From: Parachlamydiales bacterium
GTDB lineage: Bacteria; Chlamydiota; Chlamydiia; Chlamydiales; SM23-39
Length of the DNA stretch: 12,587 nucleotides
NCBI GenBank assembly: GCA_003151315.1
Contig: PLXF01000093.1
Span: 13,932-26,518 of the forward strand
Direction: 5' to 3'
The position numbers and the translations under genes are program-made. Below the pieces are notes generated by a model. It searched no databases. It saw only the letters and a program-made list of their open reading frames with translations, and was not told the origin of the DNA. Numbering within the stretch: the first letter of the stretch is position 1; the number at the start of each line of letters is the position of its first letter. Below are positions 6,350-12,587 of the stretch, piece after piece.

Positions 6350-7519
6350 CTAAACCACTTCCAGCAAGAGAGCCTTTAGGTACGAGGTCTCGGGGTGGAA
6401 AATGGAGATGGGGTGGTCGGCTCCTTGGCGGTGGCGCCCTAGGATCCGGACTTGCCGCTTGGATTCCAGTGCGGCCCTAAACATAAGGGTCTGGAACATC
6501 TCTTCGGTGATTTGCGACGAGCAGGAGCAGGTTAATAGGATCGTCCCTGGCGCCATCTTTTCCATGGCAGCTCGGTTGAGCTTTTTGTAGGCATGGGTGG
6601 CTTTTGGAATATCTTCCCTCTTTTTGGCAAAGGCCGGAGGGTCCAAGATGACAATGCCGTAATCTAACTTGGAGGCGGCTACGAAATCGATCGCGTCTTG
6701 GGCGTAAAAACGGTGTTTTGCTTGAGGAAGATCGTTTAAGTAGAGGTTGCGGTCGATGGCAGGGCCACACTTGGCGCTTACATCGACGCTATCTACACTC
6801 AAAGCTCCACCCGCTAGAGCGGATATCGAAAATCCCCCCGTATAGGAGAAGCAATTGAGGACCTTTTGGTTATGAGCTAACGCTCGGATTTGCGCGCGCA
6901 TCTCCCTCTGATCGAGGAAAAGTCCTGTTTTCTGCCCTTCTAGTACGTGAACAGAGTAGCGGAGCCCCTCTTCGAGAACTTCAACTTCTGGGTCTGCTTT
7001 GCCGTAGATGAGGGAGACCGCATCGGCGAGCCCTTCTCGCTTGCGGAGAGAAGAGTTTGACTTTTCGAAAATCGCTTTAGGCTTACAGGCTTCCACTAAA
7101 TGGGAAACGATGAGACTTTTTAGTTTTTCAACGCCAGGGCTAGAGGCTTGTAAAACAAGCACATCGTTGTAGCAGTCGACGATCAGACCGGGAAGACCGT
7201 CCCCTTCAGCATTGATGAGGCGGTAGGCATTGGTCCGGGTCAGATCGAAAAGTTTTTTACGCAAAGAGACCGCGTCGACGATCCGTTTTTGGAGCGCCTC
7301 TTCGAGCGACTCGCCTCCGAAGGCGATCATCTGTCCCACAATGAATTTCCCTTTAGATAGGAGAGCCAAGCCGAGCGATTCCCCTTCTGCAGAAAACACC
7401 TCTACAGGAGTCCCCTCTTCAAAGGGAGGATGGGCCTCTACCGCACGGGAATAGATCCAGTGGTGGCGTTGGCGAATGGGTCTATCTTTACCTGGTTTTA
7501 AACTAATGCGAGTTTCGAT
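6350..7519 (-). CDS. rlmI: 23S rRNA m5C methyltransferase, RlmI family, apparent ATC start
   Basis: SAM-dependent methyltransferase; E. coli RlmI makes m5C1962 in 23S rRNA. From position 7519 the protein has 389 residues, close to the 396 of E. coli RlmI. An N-terminal PUA domain (about 1-75) opens with 'ISLKPGKDRPIRQRHHWIYS', matching the KGREKSLLRRHPW.FSG start of the family. The central domain includes 'RLINAEGDGLPGLIVDCY'. The Rossmann domain has SAM motif I 'NCFSYTGGF' (222-230), 'DPPAF' (293-297) and the 'TCSCSS' catalytic-cysteine motif (330-335). No ATG, GTG or TTG occurs in frame before GTG 7399, which would delete the first half of the PUA domain. The codon aligned with the family's initiator Met is ATC at 7519-7517, with AAAGGAG 6 nt upstream. 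The start lies inside rimO (22-nt overlap), implying translational coupling. ATT at 7507 is a second non-standard option; a sequencing error in ATG is also possible. Confidence 0.88.
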   Translation of the reverse strand: METRISLKPGKDRPIRQRHHWIYSRAVEAHPPFEEGTPVEVFSAEGESLGLALLSKGKFIVGQMIAFGGESLEEALQKRIVDAVSLRKKLFDLTRTNAYRLINAEGDGLPGLIVDCYNDVLVLQASSPGVEKLKSLIVSHLVEACKPKAIFEKSNSSLRKREGLADAVSLIYGKADPEVEVLEEGLRYSVHVLEGQKTGLFLDQREMRAQIRALAHNQKVLNCFSYTGGFSISALAGGALSVDSVDVSAKCGPAIDRNLYLNDLPQAKHRFYAQDAIDFVAASKLDYGIVILDPPAFAKKREDIPKATHAYKKLNRAAMEKMAPGTILLTCSCSSQITEEMFQTLMFRAALESKRQVRILGRHRQGADHPISIFHPETSYLKALLLEVV

Positions 7520-8883
7520 TTGCCGCTCCTTTGCTGACTTAAGTCTACAACACGGCCGATCAGATCGTAATCGGCGATTGCGGTGATTTCTACCTCATAG
7601 AGTCGGCCAAAGCTCTTCACTTTGCGCCCGTCATTAATGATGATCTGCCCATCGATGTCGGGGCATTGCATGCGGGATCTAGCCCTCATCAGAAGATCTG
7701 ATTCGGGATGGTACCCTTCGACGATCGCCTCGATTTTCTGGCCGATCATTTTTTTATTTCTCTTGCGAACCATCTTGAGCTGAGCTGCCGCGAGTTTTTC
7801 AAAACGCTCCTGCTTCACCTCTTCGGAGATTTGGTTGGGCAGACGGGCCGCATAGGCCTCTTTTTCGAGGGAAAATTGGAAGATCCCCACATTGTCGAGC
7901 TGAACTGTTTGGACGAATTTGACAAGCTCCTGGAACTGCTCTTCAGTCTCTCCAGGAAAGCCAACCATTAGGCTCGTCCGGATGACCACACCAGGGATCT
8001 CTCGACGTAACTTTTCGATAATCTCCACAATTTGCTCGCGCGATGTGGTCCGGTGCATTGCTTTGAGCATCTCGTTATTGATGTGTTGGATCGGCATATC
8101 GAGGTAGGGACAGATGCGAGCGTCGCTTTTCATCACAGCAATTAATTCATCGTCGATCTCATCTGGGTAAAGGTACAATAGGCGCAGCCAATAATTTCCC
8201 GGTGTTTTGAGGATTTCGCGTAGGAGCTCGGCGAGCGCGTTTTTCTCTTTGCGGTCTTTACCAAAGTCGCCTAAATCTTGGGCGATTAAAATCACTTCAA
8301 AAACACTCTGAGCCAGAAGGGACTGAAACTCTTTCACCACTTGAGCGACCGATTTACTTTTCAAAGGCCCTTTAATGGTCGGGATGATGCAAAAAGAGCA
8401 GCGCTTGCGGCACCCTTCAGCAATTTTTAGGTAGGCGTAATGCTTTGGTGTGGAGAGAGTGCGAGGCACTTCGCCCCACTCGAGGTAGCTACGCGCATCG
8501 GTGACCGCCTCTCCCTGTTCGCTCGTTTGGACGGCATCTAAAATCTTCTCTACATCGCCCGATCCGAGCATGTAATGGATGTCGGGGAAATGCTTCTTTA
8601 GCTCGCCGCTATGCTTTTGCACCATACAGCCAGCGACGATCACCTTCGCCCCTTTTTTCTTCTCCTGGAAAATCTCCCGGATTGTCTCAATCCCCTCTTG
8701 GCGGGACGACTCGAGAAAGCCGCAGGTGTTAACAACCAGGTAATCGGCCTCTGATAAAGTGGCGGTTAACTCAAAGCCCGCTTTCAGGAGAATTCCGATC
8801 ATCACCTCGCTATCGACGAGGTTTCGGGCGCACCCGAGTGACGTAAAGTGAAATTTATTTTGAAAATTGATTTTCGTACGCAT
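7498..8883 (-). CDS. rimO: Ribosomal protein S12 methylthiotransferase RimO
   Basis: Radical-SAM enzyme that adds a methylthio group to the conserved Asp88 (E. coli numbering) of ribosomal protein S12, using two [4Fe-4S] clusters. The 461-residue protein is full length. The N-terminal UPF0004 domain opens with 'FTSLGCARNLVDSE' and has three cluster cysteines at 18, 54 and 86. The radical-SAM motif 'CRKRCSFC' gives Cys158, 162 and 165, followed by 'IIPTIKG'. 'LYLYPDEI' and 'DMPIQHI' lie in the barrel, and 'RTSLMVGFPGETE' follows. A TRAM-like domain ends the protein (about 385-445). 'SLGCxxNxVDSE' and the GFPGE block favour RimO over MiaB. The ATG at 8883 follows a short leader of about 15 nt from a good promoter; only a weak GGG serves as ribosome-binding site. 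It is the first gene of a two-gene operon with rlmI, so both products act on the ribosome. Confidence 0.95.
   Translation of the reverse strand: MRTKINFQNKFHFTSLGCARNLVDSEVMIGILLKAGFELTATLSEADYLVVNTCGFLESSRQEGIETIREIFQEKKKGAKVIVAGCMVQKHSGELKKHFPDIHYMLGSGDVEKILDAVQTSEQGEAVTDARSYLEWGEVPRTLSTPKHYAYLKIAEGCRKRCSFCIIPTIKGPLKSKSVAQVVKEFQSLLAQSVFEVILIAQDLGDFGKDRKEKNALAELLREILKTPGNYWLRLLYLYPDEIDDELIAVMKSDARICPYLDMPIQHINNEMLKAMHRTTSREQIVEIIEKLRREIPGVVIRTSLMVGFPGETEEQFQELVKFVQTVQLDNVGIFQFSLEKEAYAARLPNQISEEVKQERFEKLAAAQLKMVRKRNKKMIGQKIEAIVEGYHPESDLLMRARSRMQCPDIDGQIIINDGRKVKSFGRLYEVEITAIADYDLIGRVVDLSQQRSGKSKLALV
7526..7532 (-). promoter_or_regulatory. Shine-Dalgarno AAAGGAG that sets the rlmI start
   Basis: AAAGGAG on the minus strand, inside the last codons of rimO, ends 6 nt before the ATC at 7519. 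It is the strongest ribosome-binding site in this part of the window. Its spacing fits ATC 7519 and is too long (18 nt) for ATT 7507. Confidence 0.75.
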
Positions 8884-8904
8884 GTGGACCCATAAATGTA
8901 GAGA

Positions 8905-8933
8905 ATTATAGAATGTGGTATTTTGTCTGGCAA
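8905..8933 (-). promoter_or_regulatory. rimO promoter, near-consensus -35/-10
   Basis: On the minus strand TTGCCA (8933-8928) and a perfect TATAAT (8910-8905) are separated by exactly 17 nt. Transcription would begin near 8898, about 15 nt before the rimO ATG. This is the best consensus promoter I see in the window. Confidence 0.7.
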
Positions 8934-8945
8934 AGAGAATCGTAA

Positions 8946-9881
8946 ATGCTTCGATATCTATTAAAAAAAGCTCTCATCCTTCTCCTTTCTCTCTGGTGCG
9001 TCTTGACGGGAACTTTTTTTTTAATGCACGCAATTCCTGGGGATCCATTCATCGGCGATCGGATGATTCCGCAAGAGGTTTTAAATTCTCTTTACACCTA
9101 TTATGGTCTAGATCAACCTCTTTATATTCAATATATTAAGTATCTTCGAGGGGTCCTTTCCTTCGATCTAGGCCCTTCGATTGTCTATCAAGGGAGGACC
9201 GTCAATGAGGTGATCCGCGAGGGATTTCCCATCTCCGCTTATATCGGGGTGCAGGCTCTAATTCTGGCTATTCCGATGGGGGTTTTATTGGGGACCTGGG
9301 CCGCCTTAAAAAGGTCCAAATGGCAGGATGGAGCGGCCATGGCGATCTCCACATTGGGCGTTTCGGTCCCTAATTTTATTTTTGCCAGCCTTTTACAGTT
9401 CGTATTTAGTGTAAAACTCCACTGGCTTCCGGTGGCGCGATGGGGGACTTTTGCCCATACGATCCTCCCCACCCTCTCTTTAGCTGCTCTGCCGGCCGCC
9501 TATATTGCCCGGCTGACCCGCTCAAATATGGTCGAGGTGCTCCAACAGGACTATATCCGGACCGCTCAATCGAAAGGACTTCCCCTTTTGCGCATTGCGA
9601 TTACCCATGGTCTTCGCAACGCTCTCCTGCCGGTTATCTCTTATTTAGGCCCTGTGACCGCTCAGATCTTGACAGGTAGTTTCATGATTGAGAAAATATT
9701 CGCCATACCGGGGCTGGGACAATGGATGATCCACAGTATCGCTGGACGGGATTATCCGATGATTATGGGGCTTACTATTTTTTTCAGTTCATTTTTAATT
9801 CTCTCGATGTTCGTCGTCGATGTCGGCTATTCTCTTTTAGATCCACGCATCCGCAATGGGAAGGACTCTCCCTATGATTGA
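8946..9881 (+). CDS. oppB: Oligopeptide/dipeptide ABC transporter permease OppB
   Basis: One of the two inner-membrane channel subunits of a peptide importer. The 311-residue protein is of usual OppB/DppB length. The first TM helix (about 7-29) is followed by the family's periplasmic 'MHAIPGDPF' stretch. Five further TM segments begin near residue 97. The cytoplasmic EAA loop that docks on the ATPases is seen as 'DYIRTAQSKGLPLLRIAITH'. 'PGLGQWMIHSIAGRDYP', typical of the family, precedes the last helix. ATG 8946 is the only sensible start because an in-frame TAA lies directly before it; AAAGAGA about 8 nt upstream is a moderate ribosome-binding site. It is the first gene of a four-gene operon and divergent from rimO, with 62 nt between the coding starts. 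No substrate-binding oppA lies beside it. Confidence 0.94.
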   Translation: MLRYLLKKALILLLSLWCVLTGTFFLMHAIPGDPFIGDRMIPQEVLNSLYTYYGLDQPLYIQYIKYLRGVLSFDLGPSIVYQGRTVNEVIREGFPISAYIGVQALILAIPMGVLLGTWAALKRSKWQDGAAMAISTLGVSVPNFIFASLLQFVFSVKLHWLPVARWGTFAHTILPTLSLAALPAAYIARLTRSNMVEVLQQDYIRTAQSKGLPLLRIAITHGLRNALLPVISYLGPVTAQILTGSFMIEKIFAIPGLGQWMIHSIAGRDYPMIMGLTIFFSSFLILSMFVVDVGYSLLDPRIRNGKDSPYD

Positions 9882-10740
9882 GGAGGTTGCCGTCCGGCAC
9901 CGCACCTTTTACCAAGAGACCTGGAATCGTCTACGCTCCAATCGAGCAGCCTATATCTCTGCCTGGATCTTATTGACCATTTCTCTCCTCGCAGCATTCG
10001 CCCCCACCCTTTCTCCCTATTCATATACACAGCTCCATTTAGAGCTAAAAAACACGCCCCCTAGTCTGCACTTCTGGTTTGGAACGGATGAGCTCGGACG
10101 AGATCTTTTTACCCGCGTTTGGTGGGGTGCTCGCATTTCCCTATTTATCGGCATTACGGCTGCGACCATCGATCTCATTTTGGGGGTAGTTTGGGCCTCT
10201 ATGGCTTCCTATTTTGGAGGAAAAATTGAGGAAGCACTGATGCGGATTTGCGATATTCTCCATTCGATCCCCTATCTCCTCGTTGTGATTTTCCTCACCG
10301 TTATTCGGGGCTGCGGGCTGGTCACGATCCTGATCGCTATGACGATCACGGGCTGGATTGGCATGGCCCGGATTGTGCGCGCGCAGATCCTCAACCTCAA
10401 ACAAAATGACTATATTTTAGCTGCTAGGGCCATTGGCGCCTCTCCCGCAAGGATCATGATCCGCCACCTCATTCCCAACGCCATTGGCCCTATTATCGCA
10501 ACGATGACCTTGACGGTCCCCTCAGCTATTTTTACCGAGGCCTTTTTAAGCTTTTTAGGACTCGGCATCCAGGCGCCTGCTGCGAGCTGGGGCGTGATGA
10601 TGAACGATGGCCTCAACGCCATGCGCTACTATCCCTGGCGCCTTTTTTTCCCAGCGCTTATGATCACTGTGACTACAATCAGTTTTAACCTTCTGGGCAA
10701 CGCTCTACGCGACGCCCTAGACCCGAGACTCAGGACATGA
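9874..10740 (+). CDS. oppC: Oligopeptide/dipeptide ABC transporter permease OppC
   Basis: Second channel subunit, partner of OppB. The 288-residue protein has a cytoplasmic N-terminus, a first TM helix (about 28-48), and a periplasmic stretch leading to 'FGTDELGRDLFTRVWWGAR', the OppC/DppC hallmark. The EAA loop reads 'ILAARAIGASPARIMIRHLI', and 'FLSFLGLGIQAPAASWG' is a second family signature. The frame is open from ATG 9856, but ATG 9874 is preferred: it has AAGGA 8 nt upstream and gives a usual N-terminus, whereas 9856 has no ribosome-binding site. With this start it overlaps oppB by 8 nt. Its stop overlaps the oppD start as ATGA, so translation of the series is coupled. Confidence 0.94.
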   Translation: MIEEVAVRHRTFYQETWNRLRSNRAAYISAWILLTISLLAAFAPTLSPYSYTQLHLELKNTPPSLHFWFGTDELGRDLFTRVWWGARISLFIGITAATIDLILGVVWASMASYFGGKIEEALMRICDILHSIPYLLVVIFLTVIRGCGLVTILIAMTITGWIGMARIVRAQILNLKQNDYILAARAIGASPARIMIRHLIPNAIGPIIATMTLTVPSAIFTEAFLSFLGLGIQAPAASWGVMMNDGLNAMRYYPWRLFFPALMITVTTISFNLLGNALRDALDPRLRT

Positions 10741-11693
10741 GCGAAAACTTACTCGAAGTAGAAAATCTCAAGGTCTCCTTTTCCCTTGAGGGGAAAGAAC
10801 TCCAAGCCGTGCGGGGAATCGATTTTCACTTGGCTAAAGGGGAAGCGATCGGGATCGTCGGTGAATCGGGCTGCGGCAAAAGCTCGGCCGTCCAAGCCCT
10901 TACCCGGCTGATTCATGCGACCAAAATCTCAGGACAGGTCCGTTATGCAGGGCAAAATCTATTATTGATGAGCGAAAAGCAGCTCCAAAAAATTAGAGGT
11001 CCCGAGATCGGCATGATCTTCCAAGACCCCATGACCTCTCTAAATCCCACAATGAAGATCGGGAAACAGATTTCTGAATCGCTCCTTTTCCACCGAATGG
11101 CTACAAAAAAAGAGGCGCGCAGTAGGGCTTTAGAGCTGCTCCAGCTCGTCGGAGTTCCTGAACCCCAATTACGTCTCGACCAATACCCCCATCAGCTCAG
11201 CGGCGGCCTTCGGCAGCGGATCATGATCGCCATCGCCCTCGCCTGCAATCCCCGGATCCTCATTGCCGATGAGCCCACCACAGCTCTCGATGCAACGATC
11301 CAAGGACAAATTCTCCATTTGCTCAAAGAGATGCAGCGCCATTTTGGAACAGGGCTTATTTTAATTACCCACGATCTCGGCGTCGTGTCTAGCCTGTGCG
11401 ACCAAATTCTGGTGATGTATGGGGGGAAAATTGTAGAACGGGGAACCTCTGAAGAGATCCTTTTGCGTCCTCGTCATCCTTACACACAAATGCTCCTGCA
11501 ATCCCGCCCCACATTTGATCAAAAACAAAAAGGGCAATTAACCCCAATTGCCGGCTCGCCCCCCAATCTCTTAACTCCTCCCAAAGGATGCCCTTTTGCC
11601 CCCCGCTGTCCTAAGGCCACAGAACGGTGCCAAGAAGAGCCCCCTTTCTTTTCCGGAGTTGCCTGCTGGCTATATGAGGAGGCTCCTCAATGA
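10737..11693 (+). CDS. oppD: Oligopeptide ABC transporter ATP-binding protein OppD
   Basis: One of two different cytoplasmic ATPases that drive the peptide importer. The 318-residue protein has all motor motifs: Walker A 'GESGCGKS' (42-49), Q-loop 'FQDPMTSLNP' (95-104), signature 'LSGGLRQR' (154-161), Walker B 'ILIADEP' (174-180) with Glu179, and H-loop His212. The C-terminal oligopeptide-transporter domain begins near 'HPYT' (247-250) and contains four cysteines, 285, 291, 298 and 310, in the GCPF..RCP...RC...C arrangement. In some peptide-importer ATPases these four cysteines bind a [4Fe-4S] cluster. ATG 10737 overlaps the oppC stop by 4 nt, and its own stop overlaps oppF by 4 nt. DppD is the alternative name; the two cannot be separated by sequence reading. 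Confidence 0.95.
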   Translation: MSENLLEVENLKVSFSLEGKELQAVRGIDFHLAKGEAIGIVGESGCGKSSAVQALTRLIHATKISGQVRYAGQNLLLMSEKQLQKIRGPEIGMIFQDPMTSLNPTMKIGKQISESLLFHRMATKKEARSRALELLQLVGVPEPQLRLDQYPHQLSGGLRQRIMIAIALACNPRILIADEPTTALDATIQGQILHLLKEMQRHFGTGLILITHDLGVVSSLCDQILVMYGGKIVERGTSEEILLRPRHPYTQMLLQSRPTFDQKQKGQLTPIAGSPPNLLTPPKGCPFAPRCPKATERCQEEPPFFSGVACWLYEEAPQ

Positions 11694-12587
11694 AGCCCTT
11701 AGTAGAGACAAAAGAGCTATCCGTTTCGTATAAAATCGGCCGAAAAAACCTCATCGCCGTCAATCAAGTCTCCTTATCGATTTTACCCGGAAAAACGCTC
11801 GGTTTAGTGGGAGAGAGCGGCTGTGGTAAATCGACCCTCGGCAAAGCGCTTTTACGCCTTGTCCGCTCCCAGTCGGGCCAAATTTATTTCGATGGAGAGG
11901 AGGTTACGCATCTCAAAGATAAAAGATTGCGGCGCCAAATGCAGATGATCTTTCAAGATCCCTTCGCCTCTTTAAATCCTCGCATGTCGGTGGGAGAAAT
12001 CATTAAAGAGCCGTTTATTGTCCATCGCATCCCTTTTAATGAAGATAAAATCTACCGCATTCTCGATCTGGTAGGGCTCCCCCGTCTTGCGATGGATCGA
12101 TATCCCCACGAGTTTAGCGGAGGGCAGCGGCAGCGGATTGGGATTGCCCGCGCATTGGCCCTCAATCCCCGTTTTGTCGTCTGTGACGAGCCTATTTCCG
12201 CTCTCGACATTTCGATCCAGGCGCAGATTGTGAATCTCCTGCAAGATCTCCAGCAAGAATTCAAGCTCACCTACCTCTTCATCGCTCACGACCTCTCTAT
12301 GGTCAGGTATTTATCTACCGATGTCGCCGTCATGTATCTCGGGATGTTTGTCGAGATCGCTCCTGCTGAAGAGCTCTACCGCAATCCACAACACCCCTAC
12401 ACGAAACTCTTGCTCTCCTCCATCCCTCTTCTCGATCCCATAGCAGAGAGAAAAAGGGAGCCGATTGTCCTTTCAGGCGAGGTCCCCTCTCCCCTAAATC
12501 CGCCTGTGGGCTGCCCATTTTCTACCCGATGCCCCCATGCCACACCCCTGTGCCGAGAAAAAAAACCGGTATTGAGAACTATAGCGC
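11690..12587 (+). CDS. oppF: Oligopeptide ABC transporter ATP-binding protein OppF, cut by window edge
   Basis: Second ATPase of the importer, pairing with OppD. The frame is open from ATG 11690 to the right edge: 299 residues are visible with no stop, and about 20-35 are probably missing judging by the family's usual 320-335. Motifs are Walker A 'GESGCGKS' (41-48), Q-loop 'FQDPFASLNPR' (88-98), signature 'FSGGQRQR' (142-149), Walker B 'FVVCDEP' (162-168) and H-loop His200. The C-terminal domain has the same cysteine motif as OppD at 275, 281 and 288; the fourth cysteine would lie outside the window. The start overlaps the oppD stop as ATGA, and GAGGAGG lies 7 nt upstream within oppD. Whether oppA or another gene follows cannot be seen. 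Confidence 0.94.
   Translation, partial: MKPLVETKELSVSYKIGRKNLIAVNQVSLSILPGKTLGLVGESGCGKSTLGKALLRLVRSQSGQIYFDGEEVTHLKDKRLRRQMQMIFQDPFASLNPRMSVGEIIKEPFIVHRIPFNEDKIYRILDLVGLPRLAMDRYPHEFSGGQRQRIGIARALALNPRFVVCDEPISALDISIQAQIVNLLQDLQQEFKLTYLFIAHDLSMVRYLSTDVAVMYLGMFVEIAPAEELYRNPQHPYTKLLLSSIPLLDPIAERKREPIVLSGEVPSPLNPPVGCPFSTRCPHATPLCREKKPVLRTIA

Noticed and set aside
6350..7399. rlmI beginning at GTG 7399
   Set aside because: This start would remove about 40 residues that clearly match the PUA-domain N-terminus of RlmI, and it has no well-placed ribosome-binding site.
12330..12518. 62-codon minus-strand frame near the right edge
   Set aside because: It is antisense to oppF, whose frame carries conserved C-terminal motifs of peptide-transporter ATPases.
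1..12587. CRISPR array, tRNA/rRNA genes, insertion sequences, integrase or attachment sites
   Set aside because: I saw no regularly spaced repeats, tRNA-like cloverleaf, transposase motifs or terminal inverted repeats; intergenic spaces are mostly too short for them.

Overview
The window looks like a chromosome segment of a non-Chlamydiaceae member of the Chlamydiota (Parachlamydia/Waddlia/Estrella-like). The base for this is a protein with the layout of a chlamydial inclusion-membrane (Inc) protein, a DhnA-type class I fructose-bisphosphate aldolase of the kind chlamydiae use, an oppBCDF cluster, and several genes I recognise from no other phylum. Base composition is near balanced by eye, richer in GC than most chlamydiae, so genus is not assignable. 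The phylum call is inference from gene content.

Layout. Bases 1-152 hold only undecidable edge reading frames. 153-1511 (+) is a membrane-anchored AsmA-like protein. It converges on, and overlaps by 57 nt, a minus-strand group read from 4327 down to 1455: a sugar-porter-family MFS transporter, the aldolase, and a small protein resembling the C-lobe of an aminoglycoside/choline kinase with both catalytic residues replaced by Ala. At 4442-5325 (+) lie an unrecognised 159-aa protein and a small DUF486-type membrane protein, closed by a hairpin terminator. The Inc-like gene is alone on the minus strand (6192-5392), with an AT-rich upstream region and hairpins on both sides. A ribosome-modification pair, rimO-rlmI, is read from 8883 down to 6350 and ends at a perfect 12-bp hairpin terminator. 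Divergent from rimO, oppB-oppC-oppD-oppF (8946 to the right edge) forms a tightly overlapping peptide ABC transporter operon; oppF is cut by the window edge.

How the genes fit together. The transporter and aldolase suggest a sugar-uptake/glycolysis unit. RimO modifies ribosomal protein S12 and RlmI methylates 23S rRNA, and the two are translationally coupled. Opp imports peptides, an expected amino-acid source for a host-dependent bacterium; no substrate-binding oppA is seen in the window.

Most notable observations: rlmI has no ATG/GTG/TTG start at its true N-terminus and appears to begin at ATC behind a strong AAAGGAG; the kinase-like protein has lost its N-lobe and catalytic residues and gained a signal-peptide-like N-terminus; the MFS transporter has a strongly shortened central loop; the rimO and oppB promoters face each other, and a ten-codon aromatic-rich reading frame stops exactly against the oppB start. 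Nothing here clearly amounts to an undescribed multi-gene system.
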